Source: Cunninghamia lanceolata (taxonomy: Eukaryota > Streptophyta > Pinopsida > Cupressales > Cupressaceae). From it: a stretch of DNA of 64,000 nt. Shown one piece after another: positions 1 through 12,075 of this stretch; within the stretch, counting starts at the first letter, position 1; each line of letters opens with the position of its first letter. Under the pieces are notes generated by a model that was not told the origin of the DNA, did not search any database, and saw only the letters and a program-made list of their open reading frames with translations. The stretch is from positions 3,782,001 through 3,846,000 of the forward strand of contig BSBN01000334.1 in assembly GCA_027924645.1 (NCBI GenBank). Reading direction: 5' to 3'. Made by a program: the position numbers and the translations under genes.

Positions 1-2
1 TA

Positions 3-173
3 AGTGGATTAATTAGTCCTAAGTTGGACTCAATGTTCAATCTAACAGTAATGGCACAAGAAGCCTCACTAGCTGACATACCTTCTGATTTGCAAAAGGC
101 TGAGAAGCTGAACTTTCTCTTAAGTGACCATATTGAAGTTTTGGAGAATGCCAAGAAGGCATGGGATAAGTAG
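3..173 (+). CDS. C-terminal end of a retrotransposon ORF2 (partial)
   Basis: An open frame enters from the left edge and stops at TAG 171-173, giving 56 visible codons. The segment PKLDSM...LQKAEKLNFLLSDHIEVLENAKKAW aligns by eye with the C-terminus of the ORF2 at 13728-16882 (PKLEAM...LKRVEAFAFLLSDHISILDRMKQSW), including spacing. Both stop codons lie about 285 to 295 bases before the LTR. The sequence is predicted mostly helical. Function is unknown, and no reverse transcriptase, integrase or protease signature is present. It is annotated as coding because the similarity to the other copy is in the protein frame. Confidence 0.6.
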   Translation, partial: SGLISPKLDSMFNLTVMAQEASLADIPSDLQKAEKLNFLLSDHIEVLENAKKAWDK

Positions 174-299
174 CTATCTCAAATGAAGACCATTTTTATA
201 TGATATCCTGTAATTCATGTAAAATTAATATGAAGATTTTACTTGTATATAAACAGCAGAGTATAGCAATTTTTGCAGTTTTGACAAGTTTTTGACTCC

Positions 300-457
300 A
301 GTTCATACACATTTGCCATTGATGTCAAAGGGAGAGAAGAAGATCAGTGAAAAATAAGGGAAGCAAAAAAAAGGGAGAAAAAAAATATAGTATATATCAA
401 GGGGGAGCAGACAAGCATTTTTCACTAAGTGTTTCCATCAATGCCAAAGGGGGAGAT
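300..457 (+). other. Clustered purine runs ending in the polypurine tract of element A
   Basis: Four purine-rich runs occur near 329, 370, 400 and 447. The last, AAAGGGGGAGAT, directly abuts the LTR start and is the expected plus-strand primer site. The phrase 'cattgatgtcaaaggg' near 319 and 'catcaatgccaaaggg' near 436 recur at the same places in element 10913-18267. Confidence 0.7.
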
Positions 458-1961
458 TCTTGGCAAGAAACACTGATGTGTAGTAGACTAGATTGTTGTC
501 ACTGATGGAAACAAAACAAAGATCATTCATCACAAAGGCAAAGACACATTACTCTGGAAGGCAATCCTAATCCAACAACAAGGCACCAAGCATTCTAGTC
601 TGGAAGCCCTAAATTGACTAAGTATTGGAAGTGTTCAGGTATGAGATAGAAAAGGGGATTAGTACCTCTCTGCGAGTGAAGGTATGAATATGCGACATAG
701 GTACAATGTTCATAGTTATCTATTGATGTTATATTCCATTAATCAAGTCATGACTTCCTCTAGAAGTCATCTGGTGAAAAGACTAAGTCTGAGTCACAGA
801 AATAAGACAAAGAGAATGAACAATGCTGAGTAAATTGGTCTACATTCCTCCGCATTAGCTTATTTTGTTCTGCAGTTCTAAAATAAGATACAAATAGGTC
901 ATGACTATTAGAATCCAAGTTTGTAGCTCTGAAAGTGCAACAGATCTGATTCTACAAGATATCCAATATCGACATCTAGTATGACAGTGTTATAGTGTGT
1001 TAGGGCAATTGTTCTAAGGTCTGCATTTTGGCATACAAATTTACCTTGTTTTGTGGAGTTGAAGACATGTTAAGAGATCATTAATAGTTGTTGAAAAAGA
1101 TTCATGAAGGAACATTTGGTCTGCAGTAAGAGTTGTGTTGTGACAGAGGAGCCTATCATATATGAACAAGTTGACAAACTGGTTAAATCCTTATGCGGAG
1201 AAGAAATATGAGTTTGATGATAAATGTAAGTTGTTATATGATTAGTGCTAACACATGAATACATGTACATGATGTTTTGGATCCGCATTGAAGATTTAAC
1301 ACAAGTGCAAGCCGATAGGGTATAACACTTGGTATACACGTTTCACAGTTTTCTTGTCAACCTAATCATTGGAAAGATTTAGTTGTGGATATAAATAGAG
1401 GTTGGATTTCGGTGTTTGAAAAAAGTGAAGTGTGATGTGATGTGTTGTGAAACATGTGAATATAAAGTGGCCACAATATATGAAGGGATATCTTGTGCAT
1501 ATGTAAAACCAGAGGAGAGAAACATGGGAAGACTGAAATGAAGAGTTCTGAGTCAATGTTCATGAGATTAATTGGAACTAAAACCATGCATATATAGATG
1601 CAACCATAGCAATTCATTGTTGGAAGTGACCCACCCTTCTTCTTTCTTCTTCTAATTGGTAGTGACCCTTTTCTCTTGAGCAGTGAGCTATAGGTAGTGA
1701 TCCCTAAGGCAGTGAGCCTCTTGTAATTTAGTATTGTGGTATAATAATGATATTGAGAGCTAACACTCTCTATGGTTTTTTCCTCTTCAAGTGTTCCATG
1801 TAAAAATCTTGGTGTTCATGTGTTATGTCTTTGTGGTTGTTGTTTATTTGTTTAATCTACTTTCACTTAATTGAATTTGGAAATTGGATTAAAGAGCAAG
1901 GATATAAATGGTTTTATAGAACACTGATTCACCCCCCTCTCAATGTTCATTGTATTCAACA
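458..1961 (+). repeat. 3' LTR of element A
   Basis: The start is set by alignment with the LTR at 17175: the purine tract ends AGAT and is followed by TCTTGGCAAGAAACAC. The expected TG is TC here, so the terminus is mutated. The end is set by the conserved 'TGATTCACCCCCCTCTCA' block near 1926 and by CA at 1961. It holds a TATA box at 1390 and tandem GCAGTGAGCC-like units at 1659-1718. Small minus-strand ORFs inside it (1070-1617) look like chance frames. Length is about 1.5 kb. Confidence 0.65.
1390..1397 (+). promoter_or_regulatory. TATA box of element A LTR
   Basis: TATAAATA within the LTR, about 270 bases upstream of the GCAGTGAGCC repeat cluster. The same octamer sits in the equivalent place in the LTRs at 36811-38048 (minus strand) and 61490-62782. 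Confidence 0.6.
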
Positions 1962-4087
1962 CAATGTTCATATGCTAACTCTACACACCCATGACAAAGG
2001 CTAGCACTGGTCCCTCAAAGACTACACAGTACAATTTGACAATATTCCCTAGTAGAGTCACTAGTTTTGTTGGTCCCCAAATCAGCAGACAGTAAACCCT
2101 AAAGTTTTGCCACTTCGTATGATCAAATTATCTGAGACTTGGCCAACAAAGATGGGAGATTGTTTGCACTTGTCTCCCTTGCACTTTAGCTTCTGCTACA
2201 CCTGGTAGGGTATTCCCTTAATTACAACCAAAATATTTATCTTTGACTATTTTAGGCAGAATGTTCTCACGCATCCACCAAGATTTATATGATTAACCCC
2301 AAATTGGCAATGTTCTTGGACTATCAAACTAGTTAAATCTGAGAACATGCAAGACCCTAACCTAAAACAACACAAAACATAAAATGGTTTGATTGATTTA
2401 TCCTTAACTTGTTGGATTTTCCTAGACCCTTTGGACAAAAATATCCCCAGACCAGTGCTTTATTAGGGAAGTAGAGTCAGACCTATTACTCCAAATGTTC
2501 CCTCATGTAAACAAAATTTCATATCTAGAGGACCTAAGATAAAATATTACTGCCTCATAGTAATATGTCCAAGAAAAAGTATTTTCTGTGACTCTATGCT
2601 TCAATAATCCCTTGATATAACATATTTCCCCCTATAGGTCTGACATGAAGCAATTTAATCCATTCCTTGAATAGATGCAACAAATCATACATATCACATA
2701 GCAAATGTATATGAAGGAGTTCAGAAACCCTTAGCAACTTCACTCAAAATAAAATTGCTCATACCCAAGGACACAATCACAAACAACACACACAAAAAAT
2801 GTTTTTCATATAACTCAATCTAGAAAGAACATTGTCATTCAAATATTTATACATCTACAAAACAGGAAATACCTTTGCACCCAGATGAAGAACCAGGTCT
2901 GCATCTAAAAATGCCTTCCAAAATGTGGATACCTTATATCCAAAGTCAAAAAATCCCTCATAGAATGGTCTTGAATTCCTTTTTAAAGGAGAAACAAGCT
3001 TCTGGCCACCTACATCCTAACAAATTACTTAATGAGATAGAAGGATTCTTACAGATTTTTCATGAAACAATCAGATCCTCAATTAATTGATAGTTGAAGA
3101 AGTCAAATTCTTGGTGAAGACCCACCAACAAAGCAACCTAGATGTCAAAAAGATAAGTAGATTTGATAACTTGTACGTGGTTGAGTTGAAACTTCACTAA
3201 TTTTAGAATGGATGCATGTGGGAATGGTGCAAACAGACAGTCGCTTCAAGCATTAAATCTCAGCCACATATTAGGGCTCCCTTTTGTGAGATCGACGGTC
3301 ATGAGCTACCCGTCAAGTCTAAAAAATCCATGTCCCCCATGGAAAAGTCCATCATCAATAGAAACAAGCCACGTCAAACATACTCCTTCCACGAACTGCA
3401 TCACCTCTTTAACTGATCCTGACATGTGGCACCATCTCACGGCATCACATCTTGAAATGGCCCACCACCAAACTACCGTGAGAAAGCGTGTAAAAGCCTC
3501 CATGTGTCTCTTTTTCATTTGCCATTAACTTCCTTAGTTATGATGAGGCCACGTTTTTCTGTATAGCGACTATGTAGTGAATATTCCTCTCTGATAGGAT
3601 CCTCCTACATGCTTACACAACCATTTTGATCTTGAATTTCCTACAAATCATTTCTTACTTTGATACCTAGTAGCATATGATTTCCTTTTTTGAGATCATC
3701 GATAAAGGGGTTGTAAGCCTAGATTTCTTTGACATGTGCCACCTCGTTGCGGCCATGTGAAGGGAAGATGATGTCACTAATGATGCACTGCAACACCATG
3801 AAATACAACCATATGGCAATATTTTACCCCAATGAAGACTTAGGATTTAAACTCTAAGGTACGATGAGCTATAGAGGGTAACAGCTAGGACATGGGGCCG
3901 ATCACCTAATCAACACAAAGGCTTGAAGTCACAACTTAAGGGACTAGAAACCTTCTATAGGTGGTCAATGCAGATTTAAAAGATAAAGCACATGAGGCCT
4001 TGTAACAAAAAAGATCAGGGTTTTAGGGGTTTAAGGGAATAAAAATGAAGACTTACAGACCTGACTTAAAACCCTAAACCTAGGTAG
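1962..4087. other. No recognisable gene; AT-rich spacer
   Basis: No transposon protein domain, tRNA or long open frame was recognised on either strand. Small plus-strand ORFs at 2875-3090 and 3208-3528 and a minus ORF at 3306-3518 have no familiar motif. The 3200-3500 part is less AT-rich than its surroundings. The right boundary is where Gypsy protein similarity begins, near 4088. This could be decayed noncoding transposon sequence or true intergenic DNA. Confidence 0.4.
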
Positions 4088-5795
4088 GCACCACTAGGAA
4101 GAAGTCTATGCTTTGGAGAAGGATGGAGTTACCTATACCTTACCAGCTTTCAAAGAGGAAGATAAGGACCAAAAGGTTGGCTCAAGTGTGATGTTAGTGG
4201 GTGAAAAAGAATTTCTAAATACAATGAAGCAGGAAGAGATAGGCTTTGTAATGCTGGTAAGACCTAAGACTATCACAACAAAAGCAAGAATTGATGAGCT
4301 TCCATGGGAGATTCAAGACATGTTGAAGGATTATGTTGACATAGTTGTGGATGAACTTCCTAACTCCTTGCCTCCAATAAGAGATACCAGTCATCATATA
4401 GACTTCATTCTAGGGGCTAGTCTACCAAACAAGGCATCCTACAAGATGACACCACAACAAAATGAAGAAATCAGAAACCAAGTACAAGAGTTGCTTTACA
4501 AATGGTTAATCAGGGAGAGTCTTAGCCCTTGTGTAGTTCCAGTTGTTTTGGGACGTAAGAAAGGAGGTGAGTGTAGAATGTGCACTGATTCCAGGGCAAT
4601 AAACAAGATAGAAATCAGATATAGGTTTCCACTTCCAAGAATAGAGGACTTGATGGATCAATTTGAGTGGGGCAAGTTATTTCTTAAAGAGATACCTCAA
4701 AAGTGGATACTATCAAATAAGGATCAGAGAAGGAGATGAATGGAAAACAATGTTCAAAACAACTGAGGGCCTATATGAGGGACTTGTTATGCCATTTGGT
4801 CTTTCAAATGCACCTAGTACATTCATGACACTCATGAATGAGGTCGTCAAGCCATACATTGTTAAGTTTGTTGTTGTTTATCTTGATGACATATTGGTTT
4901 TCAGCTCTAACAAAGAAGAACATTTGTATAATTTGAATTTGGTATTGACAAGACTAAAAGAAGAAAAATTGTTGATCAATCTTAAAAAGTGTGAATTTGT
5001 GAAGAAAGAATTGTTGTACCTTGGTTTTCTGGTCTGAAAAGGGATGTTGAAGATGGATCAAAACAAAGTGAAGAAAATATTGGAGTGCCCTATACCTAGA
5101 TCAGTCACAGAGGTAAGAAATTTCCATAGTATTGCAATTTTTATTAGAAATTTATCAAAAGTTTCAGTCATATATGTGCACCTATCATAGATATTATAAA
5201 AGGAGATAAGAAAAGGAAGTTTATGTTGACTAAGCAAGCTAATAAAAGTTTCCAATATCTGAAAAAGAGAGTGATAGAACAACCTATCTTGGCCTTACCT
5301 AACTTCAATAAATTCATTCAAATAGAATGTGATGCTAGTGGACATGCTATAGGGGTAGTTTTAAGCCAAGTCAACAAACCAATAGCATATTTTAGTGAAA
5401 AACTGAAAGATGCAAAGAAGTACTATTCATATGATTTATAAATGTATGCAATGGTTCAATCCCTATAGAAATGGAGTCACTACCTTTTACTCAAAGAGTT
5501 TGTGGTTTATACAGACAATCATACACTTCAATTCATCAATAACCAATAAAAACTCAGTCAAAGACATATTAAGTTGGTTGAATACATACAAAACATCACT
5601 TTCACAATCAAACACAAGAAAGGGCTGAGTAATAAGGTGGCTAATACTTTGAGTAGAAGAGCATTAACAGCACAAGAAATTTAGTTATAGAGTGTTGGGA
5701 TTGAAGCACTCAAGGAGCTATATGAAGGTGATGAAGATTTCAAAGAAGTACATGTTGTTTGTAAGCAGTCTACTAGTCCCAACAGGGAAGAAGTG
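4088..5795 (+). pseudogene. Gypsy pol fragment: reverse transcriptase and RNase H
   Basis: Retrotransposon polymerase, which copies element RNA to DNA and degrades the RNA strand. The segment 4113-4739 carries the RT N-terminus ([29 protein letters not shown]). A frameshift near 4680 moves to 4663-5037, which has [22 protein letters not shown] and the catalytic YLDD near 4881. RNase H follows in the 5223 frame with DASGHAIGVVL and YTDNHTLQFINNQ. In-frame stops at 5439 and near 5468 sit where chromovirus RNase H normally has glutamine. The frame runs into the inserted element at 5796 and resumes as integrase at 29306. The upstream linker (YTLPAFK, then VMLVGEKEFL) resembles the post-protease region of the element at 48687-53622. 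Not functional. Confidence 0.88.
5791..5795. repeat. Target-site duplication AAGTG, left copy
   Basis: AAGTG directly precedes the LTR at 5796 and is repeated at 29301-29305 directly after the distal LTR. Confidence 0.92.
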
Positions 5796-7161
5796 TGATG
5801 AGTGCTAGGTAGCACCCATGAAATACACCTTTTACCCCTCTTTTTCTCCCTTCTTATTCCATTGTCCTAATGACTACACCAAAATAAGCTAACAAGATTA
5901 TTCTAATGATGATTAATAAGAGATGAATTACTTAGAATCATGATTTCTAATTGAAGGACTAATGTGCATTGAATTGATGGAAATATGTAGAAATCTTCTC
6001 TTTTTGAATCAATAGGTGCTGGTATTTGCATAGACAATTTTGTGCATCTCTGAAGGTAGTTTTAATGATCTCTGGAGCCATCATCAGAATGCCACGACCG
6101 GTCTCCAATGTTTCCAATTTGAATGGAGAGATATTGGGATAAGGAGGTGAACCATCTCTGGAGCTGGACTAAAGTCACAAGCATCTTTGGAGCTAAACAA
6201 GGTCACAAACATATCTCTAGAGTTACAGATAGAAACATACATCTTCAGTGCCTCTTTAGAACAGTGTAGATTTTCAACATAGCTATTGGTCAAACACCTC
6301 TAGTAGTGATCGGGATGCTCCTGATGTTACTCAATTCATCACTTGAGTGATTGAGGGTAGACCATAGTTAACTGCTGGAAGTTTTATCTCTTTTTTATTT
6401 TGCATGAGTTATTGATAAACTGATTTAAATACCTATATTTCAGGGCCTCGCTGCCCAAGTGTATTTAAAAACTCAGACTCAAATTTACTATGGACTGTTG
6501 TTCCACTAAATCTATTTTAATTGCATGGATATTCATTCTGTAATTAGACTGTTAGTAGAATAAAGAGATTGATGTTATCTCTTAGATGAACTAGTAGATA
6601 GGGTAAGTGATATCTCATCACACATTTAGATATAAACTTACAGAAGTAGCAGCAGAAAGGAGCGGTTATTTTTCTGATTTCTGTAATCTTATTTTGACAT
6701 AAATATTTTTTGAATACAAAGATGATAGAATTGGACTGGAATTGAGTTGTGATCTTATCTTCTTGTGCTGATTCCTTACTTTGGTCTTAAGGCCCAAGGG
6801 TGTGGAGCAAGTGCCCACTCTCACCACTGAGATAGAAGGCTAGTACTATCATTTTTTTTATTTCAAATTCTGTTTAAAGAGATGGTTATTGTTTTCATAG
6901 ATAAATGCATGTTTTAGTTGAAAGGAATAATATAGATTTACTTTAAGCAATTCATTGTTCAATTTTGTTTTCAGCATTTTTGGAATTCATTACATAGCAA
7001 ATTGATCAGTAATATTAGTTTCTTTAAATAAGTGAAGGTCATTATAGTTAGTTATATAAAACTGGCAACTATAAGATTCTTAATTTCAGATAGCCAAGGA
7101 CACAGCCCTAGATTTGACAAAAGAAATATGATTAAATGATGAGGTACAATGATCCTTGTCT
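5796..7161 (+). repeat. 5' LTR of the Tat/Athila-type element
   Basis: Begins TGATGAGTGC and matches 27938-29300 along its length. The last base is T where the other LTR has A (CCTTGTCT against CCTTGTCA). It contains irregularly spaced ATCT-C/T-T/C-G/A-GAGCT units at about 6037-6225. Confidence 0.9.
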
Positions 7162-7165
7162 TTTT

Positions 7166-7183
7166 TGGATCCATTGCTGGGGA
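7166..7183 (+). promoter_or_regulatory. Primer-binding site, tRNA-Asp-like (mutated)
   Basis: TGGATCCATTGCTGGGGA lies 4 bases after the LTR. It differs at few positions from TGGCGCCGTTGCCGGGGA, the tRNA-Asp complement used by many Athila and related Gypsy elements. Several differences are C-to-T or G-to-A transitions. Confidence 0.75.
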
Positions 7184-7289
7184 TTACTGTGTTAATTAGG
7201 GAAACTTACCTAAATAGTTTTAGGATAGATTTGTATGGTTAGAGCTAGGGATTCAAAAGGAAGATACATAAAATAGACACCCCATCAAA

Positions 7290-9390
7290 CTATAGTAGAA
7301 AGTAGTGGGGTGGCACAAGATCTTGTTGAAGAGAGACATCCAGAACCTACCTTAGAAGCTACCCCTAAAATTAACAATCCTTCCAATCCTCCAAATCTTC
7401 AACTCACTGATTATATCTAGGAATTATAATAGAAATTCCAAGCAGACCCTTTTCCAAAACCTATTTTCCTAGAACCTCAAGAAGAAGAACTAGTACTAAA
7501 CATGGATGATAATCATGCTAATCATGAAGATGACAAAAATTAGACTCTAAGAACCTTCTCATATCCCATTGTTCTAGTTGCTAGAGATAATCCCCCTATG
7601 AAAAATATTTCACCTGTACACTTGCCAAATTTTAGGGGTCTTGCTTTTGAGGATCCAGATTAGTTTTTGTTTGAATTCAAAGTGGTATGCAAAACTTACG
7701 ATTATGGATCAATCAAAAACTCAAATTGTTTCCATCAACCCTAAAGGATTCTAAAATGAGATGGTTTATGGGTCTGCCCCAAAACTCCATCCATTCCTAG
7801 GATCATATGGAGATAAAATTCTTGGGAAAATACTAGGACTATTGTAGAGCCAGTGATAAGAATGAGGAATTATTCAAAATTAAACAGAGGGAGCTAGAGA
7901 CCTTAGAGGATTATGTGGATAAGTTCAACTTTGCTTTGAGAAGATATGGCAACCCTATAAATTATTCTTTGGCTAGAACCCTGTTTGTAAAAGGATTAGA
8001 CAAAGAATCAAAATAGACACTAGATCTGATGGGAAAAGGAAATATAAACAAAATAGATATGCCTGCTATAGAAGAACTTTGGAGGAACTATTCTAGAACC
8101 CAAACTGGAGTGAGAATGCCCAAATATTTCAAAGGGGAGAATGAAATAGGATAGTTAATGGAGGAAATTGCAAATTTTAAAAATAGATATTCTAGTCCAA
8201 CTGAATACCACATTAGATGGGATTCCTGCAAAAACTAGAACTAATGATCATGATAGAACAATTGGACCACTCTCCATCTATTGTCCTATGTGTAGATACA
8301 AACTTCTGTTGAGAGAATACTCTTTAGATAAAGCAAAGATCTTCCATATCTATGATAGGGAACATCCTACAAGTCAGTGCAATCAACTTCCAGCATTAAA
8401 AAGGCTAAGTAAAAAGAATACCATTATAGAGGAGTTGAACTATGTAGGACAAACACAAGCTAGAAATTTCCCTTATAATCGGTATCCAAACTAGACTTCT
8501 TACAGCAGTCCTTCTAATTGGGGAAATAATCAATGGAATCCAACTTGGTATGGGCCTTAGAATAATCCTCCTTAGGGACAACAGGATTGGCCAAATCAAC
8601 AATGGCAAAACCAACATTGGCAAAATCAGCCCTGGGGAAATCAACAATGGCCACCACAGTTTGGATCACAAAACATGTAGCCTCATTGGGGTCCTCAACA
8701 GGGATATAATCAATAGTATTAGGGACAACCTAGAGGTTTCCAACCTCAACAACAAGCATTGCTAACTGGACCCTCGAACACACAAGGTCAGTCACAAAAT
8801 GAACCAGTTAGCCAACCACCCTTGCTAGCTCAACCTATACAAAACCCACAAAATAAGTAGGAAGCAGTTGTTTACATGACAGAACAAGAAAATATGGGTG
8901 GAATTAATGCTATATATTCCAATAATCTTTGGCTACATTCTGGGAAAGTACTTCCAAGACCATCTCCTCCAACTATAGTTGAAGTAACCAATGATGAGGA
9001 ACCTAAAAATCCATCCACTCAGCTTCCTGAGGAGATTACTACTGAAATAGTGCTAAAAGAATCATCCTTGGATAACTCTAGAGATCCTCCTAAAAGAATG
9101 ACTCTGGAGAACATCCCTGGAAACATTTCTGATAAAAGCTTCATAGATGCTCTGGAGATGGAAAAACTAGCACCATACCAAGAATGGCTCAAACAACATG
9201 TTCCCTAGAAAAAGGTCTTACAAAAAAATGTCCAATCTACCCTGGAATCAAAACTTTTACAAGAAATTAGGCAACTAAACATTGAAATTATTCTCCTACA
9301 AGCAATTAGAGATGTACCTAAACTTAACCAATTCATCAAACAACATTGTGTCAAGACCCAGGGAAGAAAGAACTTTCCCTCAACTATCTA
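7290..9390 (+). pseudogene. Tat/Athila-type gag
   Basis: Structural capsid polyprotein. Seen: an N-terminal proline/acid-rich part, then the Gag signature LPNFRGLAFEDPD..FLFEF near 7621-7680, LETLEDYVDKFNFALRRYG near 7899-7950, and a cysteine/histidine segment (CPMC near 8280, later H..TSQC). After that comes a long Q/W/N-rich tract (8510-8720) with repeated 'QWxNQ'-like units. From 8168 onward one frame leads, through single stops, directly into protease. A frame change occurs near 8100-8170. Stops at 8493, 8560, 8575 and elsewhere break the Q-rich tract at codons that would be CAG or CAA. Assigned to the element by position between primer site and protease. Confidence 0.72.
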
Positions 9391-9391
9391 G

Positions 9392-10060
9392 GTGGAAGGA
9401 AAGGTTCTAGACCTCCTAATGGGAAAAGTACTTCTCCTAAAATATGGAGACCTTAGATATCCTATCATGACTATTTACATCTTAGGGGTAGAAATTTCAA
9501 ATGTTTTGGTTGATCTAGGAGCTACAATAAATGTAATGACATTTCATACAATGGATAAATTAGCCTTAACAGGTATCCAATCCACATCTACAATCCTTCA
9601 ACTTGCTTACCAGTCAGTAGGTATTCGAAAAGGGGTGATTATTGATGTTCCAGTTATGATAGAATCATGGGATTTCCCAGTATAATTCTTGATATTAGAG
9701 CCAAGAAATTAGAGAAATGCTCATCTATTGATATTAGGAAGACAATGGCTGGCTACAATAGTTGCATCTATTGATTGATGAACTGGGGATATGGTCATTT
9801 CTAATGGGATAGACTTAAAGAAAATATCTTTGTATCCTCCAGCTAAACCATCAATACATTATACAGGAAGGATATGGGTAGATGAACCAGATAACATGGA
9901 AAATAGTGCCTCAATAGCTATAGTTACTATCAAAGAACATTTGGGTGAGTTAGAAGAAGAAATTCACTATGATACAATTGAAGATATCACCCACATTCTT
10001 ATTAATGAGGATATAATGGAGCTAGCCCAAGATTAAAGGAGAGAACTTCTCACTTCTGCT
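9392..10060 (+). pseudogene. Tat/Athila-type aspartic protease region
   Basis: Polyprotein-processing aspartic protease. The core at 9500-9540 reads VLVDLGATINVM; the usual catalytic triplet is D-S-G, so the serine is replaced by leucine. The second flap/C-terminal block LLILGRQWLATIVASID is at about 9725-9778. It is in frame with the upstream gag C-terminus. The following acidic linker (9791-10036) is open and leads to RT. The DLG replacement and a stop at 9683 make activity unlikely. Confidence 0.75.
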
Positions 10061-10129
10061 CATTGTACCTTAGAAAATATCATTGCTTGTGAAGAAAACT
10101 TTTACAAAGACTTAGCCACATTCCACATG

Positions 10130-10912
10130 TTTCTTCCATATTCTTACCCCCTCAATACCATGACTCCAGTATATGGATTGACTACATCTATGGATCAGAT
10201 CATAAGACTGAAATTGAAAAATTGTTGCAAGTAGGGTTTATATATCCAATCTCAGATAGTCAATGGGTCTCACCCTTAGTCATAGTGTCTAAAAAGAATG
10301 GGAAATGGAGACTATGTATTGACTATAGGGAGATAAACAAAGCTACAAAAAAGGACTACTTTCCCTTACCATTCATTGACCAAGTGCTAGACAACCATGT
10401 TAGAAGAAAGTATTTTTCTTTCCTAGATGGGTTCATTGGGTATAACCAAATCCAAGTAGCACCTGAAGATTAGGATAAAACCACTTTCACTTGTTCTTGG
10501 GGAACTTTTGCCTACAAATTTCTTCCATTCAGACTATGTAATGCTTTAGCTACATTCAGAGGCTTGTTTTACCTATTTTTACTGAATTAGCTAATGAATG
10601 CATGGAGGTCTATATGGATGACTTTACTATGTATGGGGACAACTTTGAAGAAGCTCTCATAAACCTTGAGAAAGTACTAAAATATTGTGAAAAGAATTAA
10701 TTATGATGGTAGAGGAAGGAATTGTATTATGACACCCCATTTTAGCAAATGGGATCAAAGTGGATCAAAACAAAATAGAAGTGATCCAACAATTTCCTTC
10801 ACCTAAAAAATAGACAGATGTTAGAAGTTTTCTGGGTCATGCAGGCTACTATAGAAGATTCATAGAAAATTTTAGCACGATATCTTCTCCTCTATTTACC
10901 CTGCTTAACAAA
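10130..10912 (+). pseudogene. Tat/Athila-type reverse transcriptase, interrupted by inserted element
   Basis: Seen: YPISDSQWVSPLVIVSKKNGKW, LCIDYREINKATKKDYFPLPFIDQVL, FSFLDGFIGYNQIQVAPED, and the catalytic YMDD near 10613. The NKATKKD.FPLPFIDQ wording is typical of the Athila/Tat branch. A TAG at 10471 sits at a position expected to be glutamine. Several frameshifts follow after 10550. The frame reaches the C-terminal RT part and is cut at 10912 by the inserted Copia-like element. It resumes at 18273, after removal of one ACAAA copy. Confidence 0.85.
10908..10912. repeat. Target-site duplication ACAAA, left copy
   Basis: ACAAA precedes the LTR at 10913 and is repeated at 18268-18272 after the second LTR. 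Removing the insert plus one copy rejoins the Gypsy RT/RNase H reading frame. Confidence 0.95.
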
Positions 10913-12010
10913 TGTTGGCAAGAGACACATTGGAGCTTCATGATTGTTGTCATTGATGGCAACAAAGTTCATCCCACACATCTGCAAGACATAGTGTACC
11001 TTTACCGGAAGTTAGATTGAAGAGTGTTGTGGTCCAGTAAGCAAGAACAGAGTATTGTGGCAAGGTCTGACAGTCAAGTCCGGATCTCTCAAAGGAAGTA
11101 TCTTTAGAAAATGCGGACTTGCGAAAGTCAAGAGGAGTACCTTGATTGATAGAATCCAAGAATTGAGCCTTCGGTGATGAAAGAGTAAAGAGATATGAGG
11201 ATTCAAGTATTGGAGTCTTGTTTGGCAGTGCAGATAGAGGAAGAACTAACCAGCAGAGCATCAGACATTATTCCAAATGAGATGTTGATGGTGATCAGGA
11301 TTCTTAAGGTATCATTCATGATTGACCGACATGATTGATGACCTCTATAATCATCTCTTTGATCCGCATTACTTGATAAGTAAGGATTCAACTGACATAT
11401 CAAAGTTTGGATAAATATTGACTATTCCAGATGCTGACTAGAAAGTGGATGAAATCCTTTGTATAGATATATATATATATATATACCAGATTGATTTCGG
11501 TATGAAGATGTATATTGTATATTGTGGTGTGTGAAGAAAAGCAGAACAGTGTGAAAGTAGAAAGACATGTCCAGTATGTGATAGGTCAATAGTACTAAAG
11601 AGAGGAAGGATGAAGTGCAATAGATCAGTGTATTGAGCCTAACCAAAACTGAACCTTAGCATATGTGGATGCCTCTCATCAGTTCAAGGATCTTATTATT
11701 CTTCTTACAACTTGTAGACAGTGAGTCTCTTGTAGGCAATGAGCCTCTTGTGAGCAGTGTGCTTGGGCAGTGAGCCCTAATTGGCAAGTGCCATTTTTCT
11801 ATTCTTCTAATAGAGAATACAATCTTGGGTTAATCACCCCTTGATTTTCTCCCTTAACAAGGTTTCCACATCAAAAATATTGTGTCATGTGTATTTGCAT
11901 TTCCTGGTTATGTTTGCTTATTTGAATTGATGCTACATTAATTGATAAGAAAGTTCAAAAAGTAGAAATAATTAAGATAATTGATTCACCCCCCCTCTCA
12001 GTTATCAACA
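10913..12010 (+). repeat. 5' LTR of element B
   Basis: TGTTGGCAAG to GTTATCAACA, matching 17175-18267 over its length. It contains a TATA-rich run at 11462-11485, a GCAGTGAGCC-like tandem cluster at 11717-11777, and the conserved C-rich end block at about 11982-12000. Confidence 0.93.
11462..11485 (+). promoter_or_regulatory. TATA-rich promoter element of element B LTR
   Basis: A TATAGATATAT...TATA run lies about 230 bases upstream of the repeat cluster. The distal LTR has a shorter version at 17722-17738, so the run length varies between the two LTRs. Confidence 0.5.
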
Positions 12011-12012
12011 AT

Positions 12013-12024
12013 TGGTATCAGAGC
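12013..12024 (+). promoter_or_regulatory. Primer-binding site, initiator-Met tRNA
   Basis: TGGTATCAGAGC starts 2 bases after the LTR and is the standard complement of plant tRNA-iMet. Confidence 0.93.
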
Positions 12025-12075
12025 CAAGTTCCTCCAAAAGGATCCTAATAGCTTGAGGAAGATTTGGGAACTAAA

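Larger units (their letters stand above)
1..1961 (+). mobile_element. 3' end of a Copia-like LTR element (element A), truncated by window edge
   Basis: Seen: the C-terminal codons of an ORF, then a noncoding stretch with several purine runs, then an LTR-like block ending in a pyrimidine-rich motif and CA. The order and several motifs match the 3' end of the element at 10913-18267: the same FLLSDHI-type C-terminus, the same pre-PPT phrase, the same LTR start (TCTTGGCAAG against TGTTGGCAAG) and a related LTR end. The 5' part lies outside the window, so the target duplication cannot be tested. Inference: a second, diverged member of the same pol-less Copia-like group. Confidence 0.75.

Noticed and set aside
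1070..1617. Overlapping minus-strand ORFs of 64-89 codons
   Set aside because: They lie within an LTR, carry no domain and overlap in two frames; chance frames.
3208..3528. Possible host gene or promoter in a less AT-rich segment
   Set aside because: Three overlapping short ORFs on both strands without motif or splice logic.
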